The notes under the pieces were generated by a model. The model was not told where the DNA came from, ran no database searches, and saw only the letters and a list, made by a program, of their open reading frames with translations. Source: Cristatella mucedo (Eukaryota > Bryozoa > Phylactolaemata > Cristatellidae). Taken from it: a DNA stretch of 64,000 nucleotides. Shown here piece after piece: positions 23,396 to 35,400 of this stretch (position 1 is the stretch's first letter; the number at the start of each line of letters is the position of its first letter). Made by a program: the position numbers and the translations under genes. Location of the stretch: contig WPIO01000004.1 in the NCBI GenBank assembly GCA_009760855.2, positions 2,982,501-3,046,500 on the forward strand, read 5' to 3'.

Positions 23396-24285
23396 TATTT
23401 TATGGTTTTATGGTTACTGCGGGAAATGGTTTTATTTTCTTATGGGTTATATGGGTTTATGGTTGAATGAGTCAACGTTCTGACAAGGGTGAGTCACTGT
23501 CGGATGAGGAGAGGCAGTGGGAAACAAAACCGCGAAGGGACAACAGCCAGCGGCTGCATGGCATAACACCAGCTGTTGTTGTCACGGATTGGAATACACC
23601 GCACACGGAATGCAATACGCCAATGTTGCCTCGGTGCCTGCCTTTCGTCTGCTGTGTACCGGCGCGAGCTTGTCACTTCTGCCGGCAGTGCACGAAAACG
23701 AAGTGTTACAGCTGAGAAGCAGAAGGAGACTCGGTCATTCAGCACAGTGCACCTTAGTGCCCTGGCAATCCAAAAGCTGGCATTGAGAAGTCGAATCAAT
23801 TATCATTATAAGGGCCACCAGCGCTATTCATGCCTGTCCACAATTTAACGATCGCCTCTGGCTAACGCTTGCAGCATCCCTCAACCCTCGTCAACAACCT
23901 ACAGCCAGTTGGCTCTGCAAAGGGTTGGCGAACTGGATGCGGCTGAACTAAACGAGAATGCACGGGCCTGTCTCAAACCAGCTCCATATTTATGCAAAGC
24001 TGCTCAGCTGAAAGCAGACAACTTGACTGCTGAGCTGAGGTGCTTGTCAAGAGAAATACCACTATACATCAGGATACCCAGATTGCTCTCAGTAACTTCT
24101 AGAAATAAAGTGGATGACTCTAATTCCAAGTTATGGTTTTTATTTTTAGTAGGTTTTATAGGTTTGATTCTTAGTACCGGATCTGTTTAATTGCCATTTA
24201 ATTTTCTAAGCATATTTGCCCTTCAACTGCGGATGTCGCATACAGCAATGGAGTTGAGTGTGTTAGACTAAATGGACGGTGGAGA
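23396..24285. other. Unassigned region
   Basis: Overlapping short frames at 23467-23848 on both strands, none with recognisable domains. A TTTATGGGTT-rich stretch occurs at 23397-23465. No mobile element identified. Confidence 0.4.
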
Positions 24286-25195
24286 TGCATCAAAGTGCAG
24301 ATACAGTTCTGCGTGATTTGCACGAAAACAAAAGCTTAGATTGTGCTTGGCTATTGAATCGGCCAGTGGGAAGGACTGAATTACCTTGTGGAAAGAAATG
24401 TACCAACTCTGATTCGTGGAATACACCGTACTTTAAAAGACTCCTTGGATAACTGTAGCTCTTTGACCACATCAGCTCCACAGTCAAGTCTGCCTACTTT
24501 AAGCTACGTAAAGTGGCGAAAATTCAAGTCTGCTTGAACAGGGCTGCTAAAACCAAGTTGGTTATTGCATTTGTAACATACCATATTGACTCTTGTAACT
24601 CACTGCTTGCAGGTCTAGCGACTTGTGATATCAGGTTCTTATATTTGGTGCTAATTTTGGCAACAAGGCTTGTATGCAGTGAGCATAGCAGTTGCCAGGT
24701 TATACTATTTCCCGCTGACCTGCAATGGCTCTCGATCAAGCTGCGCATTGACTTCAAGGTTCTGTTACTCACTTTCAGGTCAATTCATTCTCTTACTCCA
24801 GATTGCCTATCAGAACTACTCCCCCAACAGGCTAGGTATATTACCATCTGCTTTACCGACTGCAACCGTCAATCTATGCTCTGAATCAACCTCGAATCTT
24901 TTGGAGACCTGCCTTTAGTTGGTATACTGAGTTCACGACATCCCCTGACTTGAAAAACTTTAAACAGAAGCTAAACGTGCACCTGTTTGTAATAGCATTT
25001 ACTGGGTCCGTGTGACTTTTGAGTATGTACCTAGGCATGCTCACGTTGTGCATTTTACCGCTAGCTATATAATGCATCTTAACAATCAGCACGTTACCAC
25101 TAACCGTCAAGATCATGTTTTCACCGCAGCTTGTGTAAATTGCCTAGAAAATGATTAATTTCGCTGAGGGTACTATTCAGAAGTATTATTATCAT
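24286..25195. mobile_element. F1 LINE copy with 5' inversion
   Basis: Two parts of one F1 copy in opposite orientation. 24286-24455 reads on the minus strand as the RT palm (LLKYGVFHESELVHFFPQG in place of LKYGVPQGSVLGPVLF, then the FHFYADDTQLY region in decayed form). From about 24470 the element reads on the plus strand from the DDHISSTVKSAYF position to the C-terminus (frame 24513-24884: NSLLAGLATCDIR, LPADLQWLS), then the 3' untranslated part and an ATT tail at 25178-25195. About 250 bp between the two parts are absent. This arrangement is what twin priming produces in LINEs. The catalytic box is degraded. Confidence 0.75.
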
Positions 25196-25199
25196 TATT

Positions 25200-25529
25200 A
25201 ATTCTCGGAAATCTCCCTCTAAGGTAGGACCTAACGATTGCATCGCAGTACCGATGATTTTTAAGTGAGATTACCCTGCTCGAGAAGGGCTTAGTAATCA
25301 ATTTATCAACGCTAACAGAAAGATTAAAAGAGATTTCCGATGTTAGCCCTGAGACATCTATGCGCTTCCGTGCCAACATAATTGTAATTTCGAGGAGGTG
25401 GGCCTAGTGGGACACAGCTGACCAGCAGTCGCGGTGACAATGCCGTGGCGACCCTTGGTGTTAAGCATTCCCTGAATGTAGTGCAACTCCGCCGGCGACT
25501 CCCAAAAGCTAGAAGAACTAAATTAGTGC
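25200..25529. other. Unassigned region
   Basis: No gene, repeat or RNA signature recognised between the inverted LINE and the F2 fragment. Confidence 0.35.
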
Positions 25530-26365
25530 TATGTTGAGAGTTTTCTATCCCTCACTTAAAGCCTAAACAGTTTTGGTTCGCGTATGGTGTGCCAACAGAA
25601 TTCTTCTCATGCAGAAAATTTAAAGTGAAAGGCATCGCTGATTCAGGAGGGCACTCGAGGTAGTAATTAGCGTGGAGTTAGTAGCTCAGGACCACTGCAA
25701 ATGAGTGTCCGTAGTAGGAGCCTCAGTAGAAAAGACGTCGCGTACAAACTGTTGATGTGTGCTCCACGGTGTACGACCTGCAGAGCAAAAGCTTCTATAG
25801 CCATCCTCTTGAAGAGTAAGAATGGAACAGCTAATGTATTGTCCAGCGAGGGCAAGAGGTCACAAAATGCTGAAAGTGGTACAGCAGCTTAACAAGCCTA
25901 GGTAGGTAGGAGCCAAGCGACGGTGGCCCATGTGAGTCAGGTTAAGAACTTCAATCCGAATCCTGCTTTCAACCGGAAGCCGTTAAAGCTTAACTAGTAA
26001 ACGAGGCACACGGCTGAATCTTTGGGATTGGCTGAAAGTTCTAGCAGCCATTTTGAGGCTAAAGGACCTGTCCATTATGCAGGGCAGTCCCGTCCTCGTG
26101 CGTCAGCAGGCGCCTATCGACTGAGCCGTGCTCTCTCGACTTTTTTTAGCTGTCAGTTTGTGCATGCTGGCGCAATCCGATGTTGGGGTAGCACAATGGG
26201 TCGGTAACGAAGTTGCTCTAATTTCTCCGAATTCTTGTTTCTGTTCCTACGAAAAACCTACCAGGACATTAGATTATTAGCGACATCTAGTTTCAAGTAG
26301 TTCTGGATCTCGTAATTCAGAACCCCCGGAATAGCATAGCTTGATTTTTGTCCGGTCTTCAAAAA
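25530..26365 (-). mobile_element. F2 LINE 3' fragment
   Basis: Aligns by eye with 14030-14900 of the F2 copy. The shared 3' untranslated text (GAGGTAGT-A-TAGC-TGGA-TTA) is at 25660-25690, then the C-terminal coding region in antisense (GACCTGCAGAGC-AAAGCTTCT at 25770, GGAACAGCTAAT at 25823, CTTTGGGATTGGCTGAA at 26020) and TCTAGTTTCAAGTAGTTCTGG near 26290. All frames are broken. No SINE-A is present here, unlike the copy at 14 kb. Confidence 0.65.
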
Positions 26366-26399
26366 TCATTCGCTGGATTTAAGAATACCCTAGTTTAAT

Positions 26400-26620
26400 A
26401 TATGCGTGCTGACACTGTGCATGCTGCCACTAACCACACCTGCATGCTGACCCTGTGCATGTCACCCCTAACCATGTTATTCGTGTTGTTTATCAAGTAT
26501 GATATTACTCACCATTCAATCGCGTTTCCCTTTGCAGCAAATGCAAATGTAAAGTGCCTAGAAAAAGATTGAGTTCTCTGAGGGTGCTTTATCAAGTGCA
26601 TTATTATTATTATTATCTAA
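26400..26620 (+). mobile_element. F1 LINE 3' untranslated region with tail
   Basis: Near-consensus F1 3' untranslated region: GCGTGCTGACACTGTGCATG, CACCCCTAACCATGTTAT, the terminal stretch (AAAGTGCCTAGAAAAAGATT) and an (ATT)n tail at 26600-26617. No coding sequence. Confidence 0.88.
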
Positions 26621-27024
26621 GCTGGCTTAAGTTAAGTAAAAAAACAGCTGCTTTTACACTTGCCACTGATTGCGTAACCCATTCCGATTTCAGAATGCAA
26701 AACTTGTTTTGGATTGGCTTAGCATCAGATTGCGATGAGATTAGCATGCTAAGAACTCAAACTTGCACCGTTGGAAATTTTTATCCTGCGGTGAAGCCAT
26801 GCCTAGCATCGTTGTTGCAGCTGTAATTCCAATGCAGGTTGCCCAGTTTTACATCACTGACCGAATGAACTTTACGATGATTTCTCACTTATATGTGTCA
26901 CGTGACCTGCAGAGGTAGAATGCCCGTTTCGGACATCGGCTAGCTTGCTGCTTTACATGGCGCCAGCTTGGCGAACCGGGTTATGTATTAATTTTTCCCA
27001 TATTGATTTGGCACATTAAATTAA
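26621..27024. other. Unassigned region
   Basis: No recognisable feature. The plus frame continuing to 26826 begins in the LINE tail and carries no domain. Confidence 0.4.
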
Positions 27025-27205
27025 AATTAAATACTAGCTGATTAAACAGCCTCTTTTTGTATAGCGACAGAAGAGCCTTTAAGGCTATAACCACCGCTTG
27101 CAGTGGCCATAAAGGATCGCCCACCGAAGAATTAGAACCCACGACATCGGGACCGAGGTCGTGAAAGCAAGCGTATTACCTAGTGTGCCATCACGGCTCA
27201 CCAAT
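27025..27205 (-). mobile_element. SINE-A copy
   Basis: Minus-strand SINE-A: CTAGCTGATTAAACAGCCTC at its 3' end, TATAGCGACAGAAGAGCC body, and the tRNA-like head at 27130-27200 (GACCGAGGTCGTG palindrome region; B box diverged). Confidence 0.85.
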
Positions 27206-27540
27206 TGTTCATAGCTTCAGCCTAACGTTGATTTCCTACTTTATAGCAACCGCTTAGAGGGTCGTTCAAGAGTCGGTTCGGAAATAGGTAGGCACTTAAT
27301 CGTACCGAGTGAAGTGCAATCGGTGGGACTCGTCTTTCAAATTTACTTGGGAAACATTAACTGTGTACCCAAGCAAAGTTCAGCGGCAAAGAACCGCTGT
27401 AATGTGGTACGGCCAGGTCACTTGATTGGGAAAGCCTCAATTCTGAGGCTAAGGCCGGATGGCCCATAAGCCGGTACAGTCGGACACGGAGTTCGTTGGC
27501 CAAGACCTGGGATATGGCGATATGTGCCGTTCAGTATCTG
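27206..27540. other. Unassigned spacer before satellite array
   Basis: No gene or known repeat signature seen. Confidence 0.4.
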
Positions 27541-30400
27541 TTGAGGGGCTTGACGAATTACCACAATCCACCGCAATCCACCCTACCTAGGCTAACGACG
27601 ACCAGACGTAAGCGTTGCCGAGCTCAAATTTTTCGCTGATATTGCCGTACACGTTCAAATTTGTCGGTCCAAAAAATTTCATTTCGCTGTGCGCACTCAA
27701 ACTTATGCAAATGAGCTTTGACGCCGGACGCCTGTACCGCAATCCACCGAAATCCATTCCAGTTCTCATTAAATCCACCATATATCTGCTGCGAACAGCT
27801 CCAAAAAGTCTGGAATATCAAACTTGGCTACATGTACAATGTACCCAGACACGTTTTCGCAATTCTGCTCAAGTGTTCTCACGAAGTCTGCTGAAATAAG
27901 ATTCCGGTGGCCCAGGCCAATACAGCAATCCACCTCAATCCTCTGCATTCAACCATGCAACGAAAGAAATCCTGATCAAAAAGCTTCTACTTTGATTGCA
28001 TATGACAGAACACTCTGAGAAAATTGTATTCAAAAATTGTCACTTGCATTGGCACAGCCGTTTTCGTGCAATTCGCTGCAATCGACTGCAGCAGCCGGGC
28101 CAATACGGCAATCCATTTCAATCCACCGAATCCACCGCATAAAAAAATCGAAACACGTTGCGCCAAGCTCCAGTTTTTGTTGCACATTAAAGTCCACAGT
28201 GCTGTGTGTACAACCACATAGAATACAAAAGTTGTGCATCCTCGCACTGTGGCAATGGACGGCAATTGCCTGAAATGACCTGAAAAACTACCACAATCTA
28301 CTCTATTCCATTGCAAATCATCCTCAAATCGCCATCGCTAAGTTCTAATTGACATTGAAAATAGGACTAGACTCAGTTCAAAGTGCATCCACAAAATTTT
28401 GCTCCATTGTGCACACGCGTTCTCACGCAATGAATTGCAATCGACTGCAACGACCCGGTCCCATACCCCAATCAACCTCAATCCACCGAAATCCGCTGCA
28501 ATCCGCCACACAGAGATCAAGACGCGTACCCTTGAAGCTCTAATTATGATTGCGCGATACTCTACTCTTTGATTATTGTGTACTCGCATAACTTTACTGT
28601 AATTGCCTCAGCCATTCTGCAGCAATGCACTGCAATCGGCTGCAACTGCCCGGGCCAGTACGTCAAAGAACGACCAGAATACGTACACTTTAAGCTCTAA
28701 TAGTGATTGTACATTGGTCTATTTTTTGTTTATTGCGTAATCCCACAATTTCACTACAATTGCCTTGATCATTCGGCCGCTATGCACTGCAATGGACTGC
28801 AATGGCCCGGGCCAATACCTCGATTTACAGCAATCTGACGCTAAATGCCCCGAAATTGGTTTTGCAATGCTTTAATTTTTAATGCATGTTACGAACGACA
28901 CTGGTTAAAGTCAACCACATCCTTTTAAGCAATTGCGCTCGTAAATCTCGGGAAATGCATGGCAATCTACGGCAACGGCTCGGCTCGAAGCAGCAATCCA
29001 CTACAATCCGTAGCAAGCTGATACCAAATTGGCAGCACGAAGTGCCGATTGTCATCGCATTTCACATTTCTTTGTGCTGAAAGTGAAATCATAGGATTTT
29101 CAAGCTATTTTGTACGTTAATTGTCAACAATGCATGGCAATCGAAAGCAATGGCAGGGGTCAATACCGAAATCCGTGGCAAATCGACGAGAAATCTGCTG
29201 CACCAAGCTCTAATTCTCATTCCACGCAACACCACACTTCGTGCACACACACCTTCAACCAGCTCTGACCGTTCAATCTTGGGCAATGCATGGCAACAGA
29301 CGGCAATGGCCCGGGCAAATACGGCAATCCATTATGGTCCATCGCAAATCACTGGAAGGTAACTGGGCCGAGATAAAATATATCTTACCTGTCACAGCCA
29401 ACTGTTTTGAAAATGCAATCAAATCCTTTCAATCAATCGCGAACGTAAAATCGCAAGCAATGAACGGCAATCGACAGCAATGTCCTGGGCCAATACCCCA
29501 ATTTCCAGCGAATTGAAGAGAAATTGGCAGCGCGGAAGCCTCAATTGTCATTACATATAACATTCCGCTGGGTCCAAAGTAAAACCGTGGAACTTTCAAG
29601 ATTCTTTGTTTGTTAACTGTCAGCAATGCACGGCAATCGATAGCAATTGTAGGGGCCGATAGCAAAATCCGTGGAAAATTGACAAGATTGGCTGCAATAA
29701 ACTGCAACTTTCATTCCACGTAACATGTACCTGTGTGTGCGCATAATTTTCACCCGTGGTACGCGTTCAATCGACGGCAACGCACGGCAATTGACGGCAA
29801 TGGCCCGGGGAAATACTTCAATCTATAGCGGACAGTTACACATGCGCCGACAGTTGCTGAGAGAAGCTCCTACTTTTCTTGCGTGTTGCACTACACTGCA
29901 TTAAAAGAGCAGCCGCATTCTTTTATACAATCGACAAAGGCACAATCGAGGACAATCGACGGCAGTGGCCCGGTCTCTGCAGCGATCTGGTTCAAATTTG
30001 CTGGAAATTGGCTATTTGAATTTGCAATTATCCTACCACGTAACGCTCACTGTGAGCGCGCATGCTGTCCTTTTTCGCGTTCAACCTTGGGCCCGAGGCA
30101 ATGCATTAATCTATAATTGTCTGTTACAATTACAAACAAACCTTGGGCCCGAGGCAATGCATTAATCTATAATTGTCTGTTACAATTACAAACAAAGCTG
30201 GTGGGAGAAGATCACATTTTTTTCTTGTGTAACAGTGTGCTGTATTAAAAGTGCAACCGCGTCCTATCAACCAATCTTGAACGTACATGCGAGGGCAACG
30301 CACGGCAATCGACGGCTATGGCATGAGAAAATACGGAAATCTATAACGGTAAATTAAAAATAGACTGGAAACCACTGCTGGGCGACGCTCCCGTTTAGAT
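27541..30400 (+). repeat. Satellite-like array, about 170-bp diverged monomers
   Basis: About 15-16 diverged monomers in one orientation. Each is marked by an anchor close to GCAATGGCCCGGGCCAATAC followed by GCAATCCACC-type phrases, and in most by AAGCTCTAATT some 40-90 bp later. Anchor positions are about 27733, 27910, 28094, 28268, 28453, 28648, 28804, 28977, 29152, 29307, 29482, 29648, 29801, 29965 and 30317. Spacing is about 153-195 bp apart from one double step near 30.1 kb. CAATCGACGGCAA often precedes the anchor. Short frames inside do not persist from monomer to monomer, so I see no coding function. An inverted partial monomer lies at 30820-30890. Confidence 0.85.
30085..30196. repeat. 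Perfect 56-bp tandem duplication
   Basis: Two identical 56-bp units (30085-30140 and 30141-30196) beginning CCTTGGGCCCGAGGCAATGC. They lie inside the satellite array and show no mismatch, so this is a recent event compared with the diverged monomers. Confidence 0.97.
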
Positions 30401-32766
30401 TTCTCGTCCGTGGATACTCTATTTTTGGTGCACGCAGGAAATTTCATAGACGATGCCAGCTCTCGGTCACTCTTAGTCCGACTGACCAGGCCCCTAATGG
30501 CTTGGCAGTGACCTGCAAACCGACAGCTCGCACCCCTGGAAACTTCCTCCACAGCCCTCAGGTAGAGGACGATAAATAAATGTCTATCATTTTCACCTTA
30601 ACGTCACTAGATCTGTGAGTGCCTGAAGCTTTACTAATTAATGTAGCTTCTCGCCTTACTGCTGATGTTTTAGCGATACCCGGTACTCTAACGCTCCCCG
30701 CACCTGGCCGCCGAGGGCCGGTGGCATGTTTATTTCTGCTAACCACAAGGTCTCTCTCACCTGGTCCGATCGCTTGACCCATACCCTTGGTCCCACGACT
30801 TGAGTTGAGTGTGTACACTTACAAAGGATAGATTTCCGTATTTTCTCATGCCGTTGCTGTCGATTGCCGTGCATTGCCCTCGAATGTAACACCTGGGTAT
30901 TTGGCTTGGTTCCTGCATAATTTTGCCTGGCATCGGAACTTTCTCTTTCACTTATTTTGGTAGTTGGTTTTTCCAGATGAATGATTTGAATGTCGATTTA
31001 TGGTCAGACGAACGACTCGCCAGCGAGAATGTTGAGTCTCTCTGTCTCCCAAAAGGAAATCGCCAAAAAAGCACGGCTGCTAGAGAGCATGCGGTGGTAG
31101 GGACGAGTGGTAGCGAGAGGTGCTGTGTTATTGAGTTCATACCCTTGGGGATGTGGAACTGGGTCAAAATATTCTACCTGCGATCATGTCAGCCCTGCAA
31201 ACCTGCATTGCTCACTGTCCGCCTCCAATTAGAATGGACGAATTCTCGGCTCCATTTGACCCAAGAGCTCCTACGTCCACGTCCAGATCGATTCGGTACA
31301 GCAATTTTTTTTCTCAAACCCTAACCGAGATCCCGAATACAGGGAATGCTGTCGGGATTTTGGTGCTCTGTAGGCTAGCTCGCGACTTTAAGGAAGCCAT
31401 GGCGATGGCTTGCACTACAAATTTTGGTCGGAAAATGGTCTGGCTCCTGCATGCAGTTTCCATTTGTCTTGTCTTTTAACAGCTCATTTTTACTATTAGC
31501 TTAACGTATGGACAGACGAAGAGCTGGACGCTCCGCTCCTAATGCGTGCATCCACACATGCATGCCGCAATCTGACTCGTTCGCACATGCATATTCCTGA
31601 GCATTCAGTGCTACGCTCGTCAAGCGCGAGAACCGACTTTATCTCCAAACTGGGGCTGTCAGGGCGCTTAAAACGTGTCTGACACCGCCAAAGTCCGTAT
31701 ATTTGCACGGGTCAGTCTTCGAGCCGAGGCGATACGCTCGACGATCTTTGTGCAAACGTACAAAAGCAATCTTCGCTTCGAATGCCGAGAGATAGTACTG
31801 ACCACCGCGGGGGGGGGCGAGTTAGTCGAGCGCATGCATAGAGACTGAATGCATGAATATAACCGCCATCCGGTGAAACCTCGCTGACAGCTTCGGGCGG
31901 TGTCGGGACAGGGTCGGTCGGGCGGACACCGACTCGGCCTCCGAACCTCGTGCGCATGCGTACCGCTCGGCAGCCCCTTTTCGATTCGAGAAGAGCTAGG
32001 TAGAACTGCAGAGGGGTATGCTGTACGTACGTCCCCACTCGATGGGAGATGGCTCCCCTGACCTGCAAGTTGGGAAGAGCTCCTCCCAAACTCCTTCTCC
32101 CAAACTGAAACGACGAAGCAAAGCTAGGTCTCTCATTCGGCTGGCTCCCTTAGATAGAGTTAAAAAGAACTACCTACTCTCGGCAACTCATAATGCTGTA
32201 GCTCCTCATCTCAAGTGCGCCCTATTTGGAGCCGGACATTGAGTGAGCGTGCCTAAGGTGGGAGGCGCTTGCCGGCTTCTTAGCCAGACCTAAGATCAGT
32301 CCTCTTTAGAGCAAGGAGAGGCATCAAGCTCATTTGAAGTTCAGCGGTACCTACCGAGCTGCTTTGCTGCGATGGGCGTGATGGGCAACGGCCCTAGCGA
32401 GCAGCGTTAACGTTAACCCCGCTGCCTCGCCGAGCGAAAGCTCCCCCAGGAGCGACATGGTGAAATATAGCTAAATGTTAGCATCCCTGAGCGACTTGCA
32501 ACCGTTAGTACTTGAACGTCGTCAGTGCTAAGCACCCCACAGAGCGGGTTAGTAAGAGTAAGCTTTTGAGAATTCTCCGAGTAAGTTAAATAAGGCGGAG
32601 CATTCTAAAGGCCTCCGCCCCAGACTCCCAATAGGCCGTCGCAAAATCGAAGCGCTGAAGAGAGGCGCGCCAGAGGGTCAACTTCTAGCGCCTCTTGAGA
32701 CCAGGCGACCTCCTTCCTGCGACAGAGAAACAGACTGCGGAGCGAGCGGCGGCGGCCCTACAACAT

Positions 32767-32797
32767 CGCCGCCGCCGCCGCTGCCGCCGCCGCCGCC
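32767..32797. repeat. GCC triplet run
   Basis: Interrupted (GCC)n of about 31 bp with one CTG unit, in locally GC-rich DNA. Confidence 0.9.
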
Positions 32798-33500
32798 TGG
32801 CAGGACTTGTTAGCTCCTCGTCCGCAAGCGTATTTTCCTCCCTTTTTTTCAAGTGCTAGACTCCTCAGGAAACAGAGCCTGACTCTGTGCGCTAAATACA
32901 TTTTCAGCCCACTCATAAAAACCAACAGTTGCGCACCTCGGTGGAAGAGACTGAGTCAATCTCGCTCACCCGAGGAGCAGCCAGCTGCTTTCTGTTTGCA
33001 GGAAACCGCAAGCTAACGCTAAGTGGCGACATTTCGTGACGCAATAAACAAAGACGACCTCGTTTAGCTCTCGCATAAACAGTAGGGACCGTATGGCTAA
33101 CAATGCAAAGCGAGACAGCCGCCGCTCAGCGTAGAAATGGTCGCAGCTATGTGTAGCCGACACAGCGGCACCTACCGATAGGAACATTTCACAAACTAGT
33201 CACGATAGTTTAGAGGGGCGAAAAGCTTTCCTTTTATCACTAAAAACTGAATAATAGAGCTTTGCTCACCATGTCGTTAACCTAGTGCAGCATCTCGGTT
33301 TTGCCGGCAGTCTCTTGCAGGGCATTCGTGCTGAGCTCCTACGAACTCTGACAAGAGGCGATGATGAGAGCGAGGCAACGGAGTTAACTATCGCTAGATT
33401 ACTCTGATAAGAAGCCCGACTTCACGTCAGACTTTAAATTAGTGACGAGGCATCTGCATACAGTGATTCATTTAATATTTATTTCGTGTGGGTCATACTT

Positions 33501-33506
33501 ACCTGA
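33501..33506 (-). other. Candidate 5' splice site (minus strand)
   Basis: Reads GTCAG|GTAAGTATG on the minus strand, a full match to the U1-complementary consensus. About 100 nt upstream in sense an open frame runs into it (…PPKPRVLRQ), but a stop lies before that and no acceptor or partner exon is identified. Confidence 0.25.
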
Positions 33507-34996
33507 CGAAGAACTCTCGGCTTAGGAGGCGTACTCCGCCGCGCTTTGCTAGCGGCATGGCCAACTGCCTTCCCGTTTCGCAAAAAGCGAGTTAAGATGG
33601 TCGCCTCGCCTACAGCGTGTCTGGTACTACCTTACTTACAGTAACTAAGGCGCTGAAAGTTCTTTGGCGTAAACTGTACCGATTTATCAGGCACATATAA
33701 GGGATTTCCTTGAATTTATTTTCAAACGCACAATATGGCTTCCGCTGCTCCGGCGCCGCTGAGTCTTCTTAGTCTGCTGATAGCCCTCGTGACTCACTGC
33801 ACTCCTGACTCTTCCGATGCTGACACTTGGCTGCGTTAAATGTATAGAGCTACAAGGCCCCCTGCTCATGGCCGCCGTCCACGTTTAGACATCGCCGCTC
33901 ATCTGCGAAGCCGCTAACTTAAACCGTCACCCGTAAACAAGCCAAACTAGTAACCTGCAGAGCCAATCACAAAACTGAAGCGCAAACCTGGCTTCATTGC
34001 CTGTTTGCGAAACCACTAACCACTCTGCCCTGAACCTGGAGCTAACATAAACTAGGTACTTTTAAATCGGCCAAACCGCCTAACAGTTACTTGTCTAAAA
34101 AGCTTTACCATGCGGCGATACCTGACAGTTTGACGGTTTAGTGACAAAATCAGGAAACATGATAGAATACTTGAGATGGTCGAGTTAGTGATTTACACGA
34201 CAGAATACAAATGGCTGCAGGGAATTGCAGGTGTCTGGTGCCTTAGCTTTTACTGCCGATGCCGATGGTTTGGAACGAATTCGTCGTTCTTCCATTGTCG
34301 GTTTACCCAAGTATGAGTGAACATGCGCGGTCCAGTAGAGATTTCTGGATGCTGCCAGCCTCAGAGAGTATCTAGCTCAACTTAAGGCAAACATGACCGG
34401 ACTAGCGAGACATATCCAGAGGGAGTGTAAGATAAGTAGAGTCACAATTGCTCGTCCTAAGTTGAGCGAAACTCTACAGGCCCGTTGATGTTTTCCAACT
34501 GTCATACGCGATTCGGCAGGTCCATCACCCTACGGTGCATGACATTTGTCACACCCATCGCTGAATCGGGCGGCAGCCGCAGAGCGCTCCAGACCAAGGC
34601 TTCCTCTGCGATGAGCATCCACAGTACGCGGCGGACTGGGTCGCATCAAAGCACCGACCCAAAGCACGACCCTTCACGGACTGCAATTTCAATCGCACGC
34701 ACTCAGTGGACAAACCGCCAGGCTTTGAAAGTAGTGCTGAGTTGTTCTCGGAAAAGGTTGACTGCAGGCACGCCGGAGTGTTTGGTGCGAAAGCACCGCG
34801 ACACCTTCCCCGGATCGTCAAGTCAGCGGACTCGTTAAGTCTAGAATGATTTGGAATACTGAAGGTCTTAGTTGGACGACAAAGCTCCATATTTGAATGA
34901 CAAATTACGAACCTCCGGAAACGAGCTTCGATGCCTTTGGTTGTCAGTGGCTAAAAGGCGGAAAGTGCTGTAAAGCAGTAGCTCCAGTTGTATTTG

Positions 34997-35129
34997 GTTT
35001 GGTCCAGCGTTTAAGGAGCTCGCCCAGACCGAGGTCGGGCTGAGGTCATGGGCTCGAGCCCTGAGGCATATGCGAAGCGCCTGAATGGAGATTTAAGTTC
35101 CTTGGGGCACTATACACAAATGAATTATA
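34997..35129 (+). mobile_element. SINE-B copy with target-site duplication
   Basis: tRNA-like head (TTGGTCCAGCGTTTAAGG, GTCATGGGCTCGAGCCC) and F1-like end (GCGCCTGAATGGAGATTTAAG, CTTGGGGCACTATAC). Flanked by TATTTG at 34991-34996 and 35130-35135. Copy A of the segment (near 6890-6900) is uninterrupted. Confidence 0.85.
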
Positions 35130-35233
35130 TATTTGAATTATTATAGTCTCGGCGGACTGTCTTTACATTAAAAAATGGCTTAACCATCAGCCGGATTCAT
35201 GTCTCCAGTTACATTTCAGAGGTTCTTCACGAT

Positions 35234-35400
35234 ACAATATGGCACACTAGGTAAGGCGGTTGCTTTCACGACCTCGGTCCCGAGGTCGTGGGTTCGATTC
35301 CTGTGGTGGGCGATTCTTTATCGCCACTGCAAGCGGTGGTGATAGCCGTAAAGGCTTTTCTGTCGCTATACAAAAAGAGGCTGTTTAATCAGCTAGGATT
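35234..35400 (+). mobile_element. SINE-A copy
   Basis: Best-preserved SINE-A head: GGTAAGGCGGTTGCTTTCAC, the palindrome GACCTCGGTCCCGAGGTC, B box GGTTCGATTCC (35292-35302), then the family body and GGCTGTTTAATCAGCTAGG, ending in a short T-run. Confidence 0.9.

Larger units (their letters stand above)
30401..34319. other. Unassigned region, partly GC-rich
   Basis: Nearly 4 kb without an identifiable gene. It contains the inverted satellite partial monomer (30820-30890), a GC-rich stretch (about 31700-32000), a GCC-rich triplet run (32767-32797) and a perfect-looking minus-strand splice donor (CAG|GTAAGTATG, intron start at 33502). Frames such as 30923-31324 (+) and 31712-32089 (-) have no recognisable domain. 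Confidence 0.4.

Noticed and set aside
27541-30400. CRISPR-like repeat array
   Set aside because: Monomers are long, diverged and contiguous with no conserved repeat/unique spacer alternation, and the genome is eukaryotic.
33490-33506. ATACTTACCTG as the 5' end of a U1 snRNA gene
   Set aside because: Sequence after it does not follow U1 (no Sm site or stem-loop order). A minus-strand splice donor is the simpler reading.
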